From contig NZ_FNHP01000004.1 of NCBI RefSeq assembly GCF_900103645.1, forward strand, positions 277,148-341,147: 64,000 bases of DNA. Reading direction: 5' to 3'. The number at the start of each line of letters is the position of its first letter. The first letter of the stretch is position 1. Below the pieces are notes generated by a model. That model was not told where the DNA came from, did not search any database, and saw only the letters and a list, made by a program, of their open reading frames with translations. This DNA comes from Oryzisolibacter propanilivorax. GTDB lineage: Bacteria > Pseudomonadota > Gammaproteobacteria > Burkholderiales > Burkholderiaceae_C. A program made the position numbers and the translations under genes. Positions 17,403 to 25,853 of the stretch are shown here, piece by piece.

Positions 17403-18293
17403 ATGTCTACCACGCCCGGCGCCGGCCTGCGGCGCATCCCGCCCATCCAGTGCCTGCTGACCTTCGAGGCGCTGGCCCGGCTGCGCAGCGTGACGCAGAC
17501 CGCCGACGAGCTGTGCGTCACGCCCAGCGCCGTGAGCCACCGGGTCAAGCAGCTCGAGCAGATCCTGGGCACGCGCCTGTTCGGCCGGGCGGATTTCTCG
17601 CTGACCACCGACGGCAGCGCCTACCTGGCGCACGTGCGCGAGGGGCTGACCGCGCTGCAGCGCTTCCCCGGCATGGCCGCCAACCCGACCAAGCGGCGCC
17701 TGAAGATCGCTGTCACGCCGACGTTCGCGCGCGCCATCCTGATCCCGCGCCTGCGCCAGTTCACCGAGGCCTACCCGGAAATCGACCTGGCGCTGCAGGT
17801 GTCCATTCCGCTGCTCGACGTGGTGGCCGAGGACGCCGACCTGGTGGTGCGCTTCGGCCCGGGCCACTACGCCGACATGGAGCACGTGGAGATCGCGCGC
17901 GACATCGTCACGCCGCTGGCCTCGCCGGCCTTCGTGCGCGAGCATGGGCCGTTCCAGCGGCCCGAGGACCTGGCCGAGGTGCCGCTGCTGCGCAGCCCGC
18001 TAGAGCCCTGGCGCAGCTGGTTCGATGCCTGTGGCCTGGATTGGCCGGCACCTGCCGAGGGCTCGCAGTTCAACGACGTCGGATTGATGTGCGACGCGGC
18101 CGCCGCCGGCATGGGTGTGGCGCTGGTGCGCCTGAAACTCGGCCTGCCGTGGCTGGAGCAGGGCCTGCTGGTGCGCCTGTTCGACATCGACGCGCCCAGC
18201 CCGCACGCCCACTATCTGTGCTGGCGCACCGGCACCATGGACCGCTGGGAGTGCGCGGCGTTCGCGGAATGGCTGCACCGGACCATGACCTGA
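17403..18293 (+). CDS. LysR-family transcriptional regulator (GcvA-like)
   Basis: A 296-residue regulator. The winged helix-turn-helix occupies about residues 12-75 (LLTFEALARLRSVTQTADEL, then VTPSAVSHRVKQLE). The substrate-binding domain (about 100-295) carries LKIAVTPTFARAILIPRL and a GcvA-like C-terminus (YLCWRTGTMDRWECAAFAEW). GcvA controls glycine cleavage in other bacteria, and proximity to purU (one-carbon metabolism) fits that theme, but the targets here are not known. It could instead control the downstream substrate-binding-protein genes; an inverted repeat with an 11-bp spacer lies between them. Confidence 0.9.
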   Translation: MSTTPGAGLRRIPPIQCLLTFEALARLRSVTQTADELCVTPSAVSHRVKQLEQILGTRLFGRADFSLTTDGSAYLAHVREGLTALQRFPGMAANPTKRRLKIAVTPTFARAILIPRLRQFTEAYPEIDLALQVSIPLLDVVAEDADLVVRFGPGHYADMEHVEIARDIVTPLASPAFVREHGPFQRPEDLAEVPLLRSPLEPWRSWFDACGLDWPAPAEGSQFNDVGLMCDAAAAGMGVALVRLKLGLPWLEQGLLVRLFDIDAPSPHAHYLCWRTGTMDRWECAAFAEWLHRTMT

Positions 18294-18325
18294 GCGCATG
18301 GCTTCATGCCTAATAACACATATAC

Positions 18326-18348
18326 CCCGGAGGAATCGCACATCCGGG
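18326..18348. promoter_or_regulatory. Inverted repeat CCCGGA-N11-TCCGGG upstream of the first substrate-binding protein gene
   Basis: A perfect 6-bp dyad with an 11-bp spacer, the geometry typical of LysR-type operators, lies between the LysR gene stop and the first substrate-binding protein gene, about 75 bp before its start. It sits beside an AT-rich patch (TAATAACACATATA). The dyad is visible; its use as an operator is inference. Confidence 0.35.
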
Positions 18349-18423
18349 CAGCCAGACACATAATGAAACAGTCAGCGCGCCTGCGCTCATCGCCCCTCTT
18401 GCCGTCTGGAAGCTGCCGCCTTG

Positions 18424-19539
18424 ATGCCACGCCACCGCCCCTGCCTGACCGTCCTAGCGCTGGCGAGCCTTGCGGCGCTGACCGTGCCAGCCCATGCCGA
18501 CGCCCATCCCATCATCGTCGGCGCCAGCCTGCCGCTGTCGGGCGCCAACGCCGCCACCGGCCAGGAGACGCTGTCCGTCCTCAAGGCCTATTTCGACAGC
18601 ATCAACCGCAGCGGCGGCATCGACGGCCGCCCATTGCAGCTGAATGCGCTGGATGATGCTTACGAGCCGGAGAAGGCGGCCGAGAACACCCGCACGCTGG
18701 CCGCCAGCCGCGCCGTGGCGCTGCTCAACTGCTGGGGCACGGCCAATTGCAGCGCCATGGCGCCGGTGGCGACGCAGGCCGGCATGCCCCTGATGGGCGG
18801 CATCGGTGCCCCGCCAGGGCGCTACGTCTTCAATGTGCGTGCCAGTACCGAATCCGAGCTGGCCGCCGTGGTGCGCCACATGGCCAACATCGGCCAGACC
18901 CAGATCGCCGTGGTCTATGAGGACGCGGCCTTCGGCAAGGAGGCCCACGGGCTGGCGCGCAGGGCGCTGCAGGACCACCGCCTGCAACCGCTGCTGGAGC
19001 TGGCGCTGGCGCCCGATGGCAGCAACGCAGGCGCCGTGGCGGCCGAGCTTGGCAAGGCGGATGCGCTCAACGGCGTGATCCTGCTGGCCTCGCCCGCACT
19101 CACCGTGGGCTTCATCAACCAGGTGCGCAATGCCGGTGTCGGCGTGCAGTTCTACAACCTAGCCGCGCAGGCCAACGCCGCCGTGGTGCGCGGCCTGGGC
19201 CGGCACACTTCCGGCGTGGTCTTCACGACGCTGGTGCCCAGCCCCTGGCGCAGCGCCATTCCTGCGGTGCGCGAGTACCAGCAGCTGGTGGGCAAGGACG
19301 GCGCGCAGGCGCAGTATTCCTTCCTGGGCATGGAGGTGTACCTGAACGCCCGCACGCTGGTGGAAGGCCTGCGCAAGGCCGGCCGCGGCGTGACGCGCGA
19401 CGCGCTGGTCGCCGCGCTGGAGAGTCAGGAGCCGCGCCAGTACGGCCCGATGACGGTGCACTTCGGCCCGCAGCGGCGCGAGGGCTCCAGCTATGTCGGC
19501 CTGACCATGATCGACCGGCGCGGACAGTTCATCGAGTGA
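18424..19539 (+). CDS. ABC transporter substrate-binding protein, branched-chain amino acid (LivK) type, paralog 1
   Basis: A 371-residue periplasmic binding protein of the Leu/Ile/Val-binding class. A Sec-type signal peptide (about residues 1-25, cleaved near PAHADA) precedes HPIIVGASLPLSGANA, the usual first strand of this fold. GGIDGRPLQL and the Trp-containing LLNCWGTANCSAMAP segment follow. The ATG at 18424 is used; a TTG immediately before it, with GGAAG 8 bases upstream, is an equally possible start. It is very similar along its whole length to the next gene, so the pair is a tandem duplication. No permease or ATPase gene is nearby, so the partner transporter is unknown; the ligand is not predictable. 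Confidence 0.88.
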   Translation: MPRHRPCLTVLALASLAALTVPAHADAHPIIVGASLPLSGANAATGQETLSVLKAYFDSINRSGGIDGRPLQLNALDDAYEPEKAAENTRTLAASRAVALLNCWGTANCSAMAPVATQAGMPLMGGIGAPPGRYVFNVRASTESELAAVVRHMANIGQTQIAVVYEDAAFGKEAHGLARRALQDHRLQPLLELALAPDGSNAGAVAAELGKADALNGVILLASPALTVGFINQVRNAGVGVQFYNLAAQANAAVVRGLGRHTSGVVFTTLVPSPWRSAIPAVREYQQLVGKDGAQAQYSFLGMEVYLNARTLVEGLRKAGRGVTRDALVAALESQEPRQYGPMTVHFGPQRREGSSYVGLTMIDRRGQFIE

Positions 19540-19656
19540 GCCGGCGCGCAGGGCGGCGCGTCCTGAACACCACGGGCTGACTGCCGGGGCGCGCGGGCCG
19601 AACCCATAATCGGACGGCGACTCCCCGCACTGCCCGCTCCCGTACCGGAGGTTTTC

Positions 19657-20787
19657 TTGCCGTCACGCCGCGCCTTCACCCTTTACGCCGCTGCGCTCCT
19701 GCCCTGCGCCCGACTGGCACAGGCCGACACCGGACCCATTCTGATCGGCGCCAGCCTGCCGCTGTCGGGCACGAACGCGGCCGTCGGCAACGAGGGCCTG
19801 GCCGTGCTGCAGGCGTACTGCGACAGCGTCAACCGCAACGGCGGCGTGGACGGCCGGCCGCTGCAGCTGACCGCGCTGGACGACGCCTTCGTGCCCGCCA
19901 AAGCGGCCGAGAATGCACGCACGCTGGCCGCGGGCAAGGCGGTGGCGCTGGTCAACTGCTGGGGCACGGCCAGCTGCAGCGCCATGGTGCCGGTGGTGAC
20001 GCAGACCGGGCTGCCGCTGGTGGGCGGCATCGCCGGTGGCGGCGCCATGCGCGCGGCGCCGGCGCGCCAGGTGTTCAACATCCGCGCCAGCACTGCGGCC
20101 GAGATCGGCGCCATGGTGCGCCACATGACCAGCATCGGCCAGCAGCGCATCGCCGTGGTCTACCAGGATGACGCTTTCGGCAAGGGCGGGCTGGAGGTGG
20201 CGCAGCAGGTGCTGCGCGAACGCGGCCTGCAGCCGGTGCTGCAGCAGGCACTGGCCGCGGACGGCGCCAATGCCGCAGCCGTGGCGCAGGCGCTGGCGCG
20301 CGAGCCGGCGCCCAACGGCATCATCTTGCTGGCGTCGCCGCCGGCGACCGTGGCGCTCATCCCGCAGGCGCGCAAGGCCGGGCTGCGGGCGCAGTTCTAC
20401 AACCTGGCGGCGCAGGCCAGCGACAGCGTGGTGCAGGGCCTGGGCGAGCACACCACCGGCGTGGTCTTCACAACGCTGGTGCCCAGCCCGTGGCGCACCA
20501 GCGTGCCCGCGGTGCGCGACTACCAGCAACTGCTGACCGCGATGGACAGGCCGCCGCGCCCCTCCTACCTGGGCCTGGAGGTCTACCTGAACGCGCGCGT
20601 GCTGGTGGACGGCCTGCGCAAGGCCGGCCGCACCGTGCAGCGTGAGTCGCTCATCCAGGCGCTGGAGAGTATGGAGACGCGCCAGTACGGCGCGATGGCG
20701 GTGCGCTTCGGGCCGCAGCAGCAGCACGAGGGTTCCAGCTACGTCGGCCTGGCGATGATCGACCGACGGGGGCAGTTCATCGAGTGA
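19657..20787 (+). CDS. ABC transporter substrate-binding protein, LivK type, paralog 2 with Tat-like signal
   Basis: A 376-residue paralog of the preceding gene, sharing GASLPLSGTNA, GGVDGRPLQLTALDDAF, VNCWGTASCSAMVP, FTTLVPSPWR and the C-terminal SSYVGLAMIDRRGQFIE. The start is a TTG at 19657, supported by the strong site GGAGG six bases upstream. Unlike its neighbour, its leader reads MPSRRAFTLYAAALL, resembling a twin-arginine (SRRxF) signal. The gap from paralog 1 is 117 bp. Separate export routes for near-identical proteins are inferred only from the leaders. The ligand is unknown. Confidence 0.88.
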   Translation: MPSRRAFTLYAAALLPCARLAQADTGPILIGASLPLSGTNAAVGNEGLAVLQAYCDSVNRNGGVDGRPLQLTALDDAFVPAKAAENARTLAAGKAVALVNCWGTASCSAMVPVVTQTGLPLVGGIAGGGAMRAAPARQVFNIRASTAAEIGAMVRHMTSIGQQRIAVVYQDDAFGKGGLEVAQQVLRERGLQPVLQQALAADGANAAAVAQALAREPAPNGIILLASPPATVALIPQARKAGLRAQFYNLAAQASDSVVQGLGEHTTGVVFTTLVPSPWRTSVPAVRDYQQLLTAMDRPPRPSYLGLEVYLNARVLVDGLRKAGRTVQRESLIQALESMETRQYGAMAVRFGPQQQHEGSSYVGLAMIDRRGQFIE

Positions 20788-20860
20788 GGCACACCGCTTT
20801 TCACGCGAGCATGCAATAAACCTCAGCCACGCGCCGCGGCCCTGCCCTACAGTGGCGGCC

Positions 20861-22396
20861 ATGAACGCCGTCCTTGCTCCTTCCCGATCCACTGGCGCGC
20901 CAGCGCAACCACCCGCCACGCCCGAGCCGGCCACGCGCGCGGCACGCCAGACGGAAGTGGTGCAGGCGCTGTCCGCCTGCCTACCGCAGCACGCCCTGCT
21001 GTGGCACGCCGAGGACACTACGCCGTATGAGTGCGACGGCCTCACCGCCTACCGCCAGCGCCCGCTGGTGGTCTGTCTGCCCGAGACCGAGCAGGAGGTG
21101 CAAGCCGTGCTGCGCACCTGCCACCGCCTGCAGGTGCCGGTGGTGGCGCGCGGCGCCGGCACCGGGCTGTCGGGCGGCGCCATGCCGCACGCCATGGGCG
21201 TGACGCTGTCGCTGGCTCGGTTCAACCGCATCCTGCAGGTGGACCCGGTGAGCCGCACCGCGCGCGTGCAGTGCGGCGTGCGCAACTTGGCCATCAGCGA
21301 GGCCGCGGCGCCGCACGGCCTGTACTACGCGCCCGACCCCAGCAGCCAGATAGCCTGCACCATCGGCGGCAATGTGGCGGAGAACTCCGGCGGTGTGCAC
21401 TGCCTGAAGTACGGCCTGACGGTGCACAACCTGCTGCGCGTGCGCGGCTACACCATGGAGGGCGAGCCCGTCACCTTCGGATCCGACGCGCTGGACGCGC
21501 CCGGCCTGGACCTGCTGGCGGCCGTGATCGGCAGCGAGGGCATGCTGGCGGTGGCGCTGGAGGTGACGGTGAAGCTCATCCCGCGCCCGCAGCTGGCACG
21601 CTGCATCATGGCCAGCTTCGACGACGTGCGCAAAGCCGGGGATGCGGTGGCGGCGGTGATCGCCGCCGGCATCATCCCGGCCGGGCTGGAGATGATGGAC
21701 AAGCCCATGACGGCCGCCGTCGAGGACTTCGTCAAGGCTGGCTACGACCTGTCGGCCGAGGCCATCCTGCTATGCGAATCCGACGGCACGCCCGAGGAAG
21801 TGGAAGAAGAGATCGCCCGCATGAGCGCGGTGCTCACCGCCGCCGGCGCCACGGCCATCGCCGTCAGCCAGAACGAGGAAGAGCGCGCACGCTTCTGGAG
21901 CGGGCGCAAGAACGCCTTTCCGGCCAGCGGCCGCATCAGCCCGGACTACATGTGCATGGACTCGACCATCCCCAGGAAGCGCCTGGCCGACATCCTGCTG
22001 GCCATCCAGGAGATGGAGAAGAAATACCGGCTGCGCTGCTGCAACGTGTTCCATGCCGGCGACGGCAACCTGCACCCGTTGATCCTGTTCGATGCCAACG
22101 ACCCGGACGAGCTGCACCGCTGCGAGCTGTTCGGCGCCGACATCCTGGAGACCAGCGTGGCCATGGGCGGCACGGTGACCGGCGAGCACGGCGTGGGCGT
22201 GGAAAAGCTCAACAGCATGTGCGTGCAGTTCACCGCAGAGGAGAACGCGCAGATGATCGCCCTGAAAACCGCGTTCGACCCGGCCGGGCTGCTGAACCCG
22301 GGCAAGGTCATCCCGACGCTGAACCGCTGTGCCGAGTACGGCCGGATGCTGGTGCGCGGCGGCCAGCTGAGCCACCCGGACCTGCCGCGCTTCTGA
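20861..22396 (+). CDS. glcD: FAD-linked oxidase, glycolate oxidase subunit GlcD-like
   Basis: A 511-residue flavoprotein of the GlcD/D-lactate dehydrogenase group that oxidises 2-hydroxyacids such as glycolate. The FAD-binding PCMH domain shows ARGAGTGLSGGAMP and TIGGNVAENSGGVH. The C-terminal substrate-side domain carries NVFHAGDGNLHPLILF and GTVTGEHGVGVEKL. The ATG at 20861 was preferred over an in-frame GTG at 20852. The partner subunits GlcE and GlcF are not adjacent, so it either works with subunits encoded elsewhere or is a stand-alone hydroxyacid dehydrogenase. A glyoxylate-type aminotransferase lies 2 kb downstream on the other strand, which would fit glycolate/glyoxylate metabolism. 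Confidence 0.88.
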   Translation: MNAVLAPSRSTGAPAQPPATPEPATRAARQTEVVQALSACLPQHALLWHAEDTTPYECDGLTAYRQRPLVVCLPETEQEVQAVLRTCHRLQVPVVARGAGTGLSGGAMPHAMGVTLSLARFNRILQVDPVSRTARVQCGVRNLAISEAAAPHGLYYAPDPSSQIACTIGGNVAENSGGVHCLKYGLTVHNLLRVRGYTMEGEPVTFGSDALDAPGLDLLAAVIGSEGMLAVALEVTVKLIPRPQLARCIMASFDDVRKAGDAVAAVIAAGIIPAGLEMMDKPMTAAVEDFVKAGYDLSAEAILLCESDGTPEEVEEEIARMSAVLTAAGATAIAVSQNEEERARFWSGRKNAFPASGRISPDYMCMDSTIPRKRLADILLAIQEMEKKYRLRCCNVFHAGDGNLHPLILFDANDPDELHRCELFGADILETSVAMGGTVTGEHGVGVEKLNSMCVQFTAEENAQMIALKTAFDPAGLLNPGKVIPTLNRCAEYGRMLVRGGQLSHPDLPRF

Positions 22397-22507
22397 CGTG
22401 CGCCATGCGCGCCCGCAGCACAGCGGCGCACGCGCTGCGCTGACAGTCCGGCGCAGGGCGCCGCGCCAGCATTGGCACTTCCTTTCACTTCCTCAGGAGG
22501 ACTTGCC

Positions 22508-22957
22508 ATGCCGATGCACCATCCCACCCGCCGCCTTGCGCTGCCCGCCCTGGTCCCGCTGGGCCTGGCGGCCCTGCTGGCCGGCGGCGGCGCCCTGGCG
22601 CAATCCGCCGCCGCCAGCGGCGCCACGCCGCCCACGCAGCACGCTCAGGCGACGGCCAGCCACCGCTGCGGCGGCATTGGCGTGGACGAATCCACGGCCA
22701 TGCGCGCCGCCATGAAGGACTATCCGCTGTCGCTGCTGTTCGCCCGCGCCGACGGCGCGTACGAGGCCAATGTCGATGTGCGCGTCAGCCCGCAGGGCGG
22801 TAGCGGCCAGGCCATGCAGTTCACCGCCAGCGGCCCGGTGTGCCTGCTGCAGCTGCCGGCCGGCAGCTACCAGGTGGACGTGCAGGGCGCGGGCCAGCGC
22901 CACAGCCGCACGGTGAAAGTCGGCGGCGCGCCGCAGTCGCTGGACTTCCGTTTCTGA
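22508..22957 (+). CDS. Small exported protein of unknown function
   Basis: A 149-residue protein I do not recognise. The start at 22508 follows a good ribosome binding site (AGGAGGA). A signal peptide covers about residues 1-32 (LALPALVPLGLAALLAGGGA, then LAQS). The mature part contains RCGGIGVDES near its N-terminus and ends in a beta-rich segment (LLQLPAGSYQVDVQGAGQ, then HSRTVKVGG) that looks like a carboxypeptidase-regulatory or Spy-like beta-sandwich strand pattern. Two cysteines remain in the mature protein. It is convergent with the DUF445 gene and separated from it by repeat copy 3. Confidence 0.8.
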   Translation: MPMHHPTRRLALPALVPLGLAALLAGGGALAQSAAASGATPPTQHAQATASHRCGGIGVDESTAMRAAMKDYPLSLLFARADGAYEANVDVRVSPQGGSGQAMQFTASGPVCLLQLPAGSYQVDVQGAGQRHSRTVKVGGAPQSLDFRF

Positions 22958-22974
22958 CCGCGCCAGCGCGGTTT

Positions 22975-23038
22975 TCAGGTCAAAACACCCGCCAGCCCTT
23001 GTTCCATATGGGCTGGCAGCTATCAAAAACGAATAGCT
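22975..23038 (+). repeat. Dispersed gene-end repeat, copy 3
   Basis: Lies between convergent genes. It has the best core stem of the family, GCCAGCCC with GGGCTGGC (8 bp, perfect), followed by AGCTATC. Its end ATAGCT runs into the stop codon of the minus-strand DUF445 gene (TGA at 23040-23038). It may serve both genes as a transcription end structure; it lacks a long U tract. Confidence 0.82.
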
Positions 23039-24387
23039 CAGCCGCCCGCCGCCGCCCACAGCGCGCGGGCGTGCGAGATGCCGAACAGCACCAGGCCGAT
23101 CAGGCCGCCGACGATGGTGCCGTTGATGCGGATGTACTGCAGGTCCGGGCCGATGTGCAGTTCGACCAGCCGCGCCGTCTCCTGGGCGTTCCAGCGCTGC
23201 ACCGTGGCCTCGATGTGCTCGGCCACCGACTGCGCCACGTCGGGTGCGAAAGTGGCGGCCCACAGCTCCAGGCGCACGTTCAGGCGCACGCGCAGCGCGG
23301 CATCGCCGGCCAGCGACATGCCCAGCCACTGGCCCATGCCGGCCACGCGGCGTGACAGTTCCGAGTCCTCGTCCAGCAGGTCCTGGCGCAGGCGCAGACG
23401 CAGGTCGTGCCACAGCTCCTGCACGTACTCGCCCAGCAGCGCGTCGCTCTGCAGGTAGCTGCGCACCTCCTGGCCGCGCCGCTCCCATTCCGGGTCCTGC
23501 TGCAGGCGCTCGATGAGCCGGGCGATGGCGCCATCCAGGGCCTCGCGCAGCTCATGGCGCGGGTCTTCGGCGATGCTTTGCAGCAGCGTCTCCACCGCAT
23601 GCGTGATGGCGCCGGCGCCCTTGCCCGACAGCCAGTCGGTAGGCAGCATTTTCTGCTTCAGCGGGTGCTCGCGGCGCAGCCACTGCACCAGCGTATCAGC
23701 GATGAACTGGCGCGTCTCGGGTGAGCGCACGGTGTCGCCCAGGCGTGCCAGCAACGCGTCCAGCAGCGCCTGGTGCCGGCCCTCGTGCGTCAGCGCGCCC
23801 AGCGCCGAGGCCATGGTGCGCGACACGTCCAGCTGCCCGACCAGCGTGCGCGCCGCGCGTGCGATGAAGGCCTGGATCTTGCTGTCCTCGACCGTATCCA
23901 GCGCGGTCAGCGCCAGCCGCGCCACTTGGCGGCCCAGCAGCTGGGCGTTGGCCGGCAGCGTCAGCCACTGCGACAGCATGCCGGCCGGGTCGTGCTGGCG
24001 GATTAGCGCCACCAGCGACGGCGCGTCCAGAAACTTGTCGCGCACGAAGCCCGCCAGGTTGCCGCCGATGCGGTCCTTGTTGCGGGCGATGATGTCGGTG
24101 TGGCGCGAGACCAGCGGCAGCGGGATGCGCCGGAACAGCGCCGAGACGGCGAACCAGTCCGCCAGCGCGCCGACCATCGCCGCCTCGGCCACGGCGCGCA
24201 GGCAGCTGGTGGCCAAGCCCGTGGGCAGGAAATGCGTGACCGCGAAGACCACGATCACCGCCAGCAGCAGCCCGGTGGCCTGGCGCTTGGCGCGCGCCAG
24301 CTGGCGCGCGTGGCTGTCCGGCGGCAGGGGCGGCTGCAGATCAGGGGCAGCGGCCGCCGCGGCGCGCTGCAGGGGAGAGGCTTGCAT
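23038..24387 (-). CDS. DUF445 family membrane protein (YjiN-like)
   Basis: A 449-residue protein of the DUF445 family, whose function is not established. Two or three hydrophobic segments near the N-terminus (TGLLLAVIVVFAVTHFL, LRAVAEAAMVGALADWFAV) and one at the C-terminus (TIVGGLIGLVLFGISHA) bracket a long helical cytoplasmic or periplasmic region. The family hallmark GALADWFAVSALFRR is present. The start MQASPLQRAA is used; an ATG four codons upstream is possible. The gene is complete. Its stop codon coincides with the end of repeat copy 3. Confidence 0.87.
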   Translation of the reverse strand: MQASPLQRAAAAAAPDLQPPLPPDSHARQLARAKRQATGLLLAVIVVFAVTHFLPTGLATSCLRAVAEAAMVGALADWFAVSALFRRIPLPLVSRHTDIIARNKDRIGGNLAGFVRDKFLDAPSLVALIRQHDPAGMLSQWLTLPANAQLLGRQVARLALTALDTVEDSKIQAFIARAARTLVGQLDVSRTMASALGALTHEGRHQALLDALLARLGDTVRSPETRQFIADTLVQWLRREHPLKQKMLPTDWLSGKGAGAITHAVETLLQSIAEDPRHELREALDGAIARLIERLQQDPEWERRGQEVRSYLQSDALLGEYVQELWHDLRLRLRQDLLDEDSELSRRVAGMGQWLGMSLAGDAALRVRLNVRLELWAATFAPDVAQSVAEHIEATVQRWNAQETARLVELHIGPDLQYIRINGTIVGGLIGLVLFGISHARALWAAAGG

Positions 24388-24496
24388 GCGCCGCAGCATA
24401 GACCGGCGCCTGCCGCCGCGTCCATGCCGGGCTGTAGGAAAGGGCAGCCGGCGCGCGTGCTCCCACCGCGCCAGTGCCGCGCCCTGTCCGCTCCAG

Positions 24497-25642
24497 TCAG
24501 GCCGTGGCCGGCACGCCGATGCGGTCCAGCGCGGCGCGCAGATGGCCCACCGTGCGCTCGACGTTGTGCCACTTCTCCAAACCGAACAGACCGATGCGGA
24601 AGGTCTGGAAGTCCGGCCCCTCGCCGCACTGCAGCGGCACCCCGGCGGCGGTCTGCAGGCCGGCCTCCAGGAATTTCTTGCCGTTTTGCAGGCCCGGGTC
24701 GGTGGTGTAGCTGACCACCACGCCCGGCGCCTTGTACCCTTCGGCGGCAACGCTCGGGAAACCGCGCGACTCCAGCAGCTGACGCACCTGGGCGCCCAGC
24801 GCGATCTGCTCGTCGCGCACCTTGTCGAAGCCGTAGGCGCGCGTCTCCAGCATCACGTCGCGCAGCAGCACCAGCGCGTCGGTTGGCATGGTGGTGTGGT
24901 AGGCGTGCTGGCCCTTTTCATAGCCTTCGGCGATCTGCATCCATTTCTTCAGGTCGCACGAGAAGCTGGAGCTCTGCGTGTGCTCGATGGCCGCGCGGGC
25001 GCGCTCGGACAGCATCACCATGGCGCAGCACGGCGAGCCGCTCCAGCCCTTTTGCGGCGCGCTGATCAGCACGTCCACGCCGGTCTTTTCCATGTCCACC
25101 CACATCGCGCCGGAGGCCACGCAGTCCAGCACGAACAGCGCACCGACTTCGTGCGCCGCATCGGCCACGGTGCGCAGGTAGTCGTCGGGCAGGATGATGC
25201 CGCTGGCGGTCTCGACGTGCGGGGCGAACACGACCTTCGGCTTTTCCGCGCGGATGGTCGCAGCAACCTCGTCGGCCGGGCACGGCGCCCAGGGCGCCTG
25301 GCTGCCGCCTGCCTGCTGGCGCGCCTTGCACACCACCGAGCCGCCACCCAGGCCGGCATCGGCGTCGAAGATCTGCGTCCAGCGGTAGCTGAACCAGCCA
25401 TTGCGCACGATCAACACCTTCTGCTGGTTGGCGAACTGGCGCGCCACGGCCTCCATGCCGAAGGTGCCGCTGCCGGGTACCAGCACCGCGGTGCGGGCGT
25501 GGTAGACCTCCTTGAGCGTCGCCAGGATGTCCTGCATCACGCCGACGAAGCGCCGGGACATGTGGTTGAGCGCGCGGTCGGTATAGACCACGGAAAATTC
25601 GAGCAGGCCGTCGGGGTCGATGTCGGGCAGCAGTCCGGGCAT
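24497..25642 (-). CDS. Class V pyridoxal-phosphate aminotransferase (serine-glyoxylate / alanine-glyoxylate type)
   Basis: A 381-residue aminotransferase. The cofactor lysine is in SAPQKGWSGSP, and other landmarks are LVPGSGTFGMEAVARQF, FAPHVETASG, and FVLDCVASG. Members of this group transfer amino groups to glyoxylate, pyruvate or related oxoacids; the donor here is not predictable. The start at 25642 has GGAGAA at a good distance. Only 16 bases upstream of that ATG, on the transcribed strand, lies a terminator-like hairpin with a T tract, which suggests either attenuation or a very short leader. A GlcD-like glycolate oxidase nearby would supply glyoxylate. Confidence 0.9.
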   Translation of the reverse strand: MPGLLPDIDPDGLLEFSVVYTDRALNHMSRRFVGVMQDILATLKEVYHARTAVLVPGSGTFGMEAVARQFANQQKVLIVRNGWFSYRWTQIFDADAGLGGGSVVCKARQQAGGSQAPWAPCPADEVAATIRAEKPKVVFAPHVETASGIILPDDYLRTVADAAHEVGALFVLDCVASGAMWVDMEKTGVDVLISAPQKGWSGSPCCAMVMLSERARAAIEHTQSSSFSCDLKKWMQIAEGYEKGQHAYHTTMPTDALVLLRDVMLETRAYGFDKVRDEQIALGAQVRQLLESRGFPSVAAEGYKAPGVVVSYTTDPGLQNGKKFLEAGLQTAAGVPLQCGEGPDFQTFRIGLFGLEKWHNVERTVGHLRAALDRIGVPATA

Positions 25643-25657
25643 GGGGAAGGTTCTCCG

Positions 25658-25688
25658 AAAAAAGGACCGGCGCCGGAGGCCGGCGCCG
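25658..25688 (-). terminator. Terminator-like hairpin directly in front of the aminotransferase start
   Basis: A 9-bp perfect stem (CGGCGCCGG with CCGGCGCCG), a 3-base loop, then TCC and six T on the minus strand. The T tract ends 16 bases before the aminotransferase ATG, just ahead of its ribosome binding site. It may end the yggS transcript or attenuate the aminotransferase. Confidence 0.6.
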
Positions 25689-25787
25689 AATCGGGTCAGC
25701 TTACCACCGGGCTGTCGCCCCTGGCAGCGCCGTGGCTGCGGCCAGGCCCTGCGCCAGCGCCCCGGCTTCACGCCCGTGGGTTCAGGA

Positions 25788-25843
25788 CGTTTTAAGGCTT
25801 TAGCCCATATTCCGTAACGGCTTGCAGCTATCGTTTTTGATAG
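25788..25843 (+). repeat. Dispersed gene-end repeat, copy 4
   Basis: Contains GGCTTTAGCCC, then CGGCTTGCAGCTATC, and closes with the perfect small hairpin CTATC-N6-GATAG. It ends about 10 bp from the stop of yggS (minus strand), antisense to that gene. The core stem here is AGCC/GGCT. Confidence 0.8.
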
Positions 25844-25853
25844 TCTGGCATTG

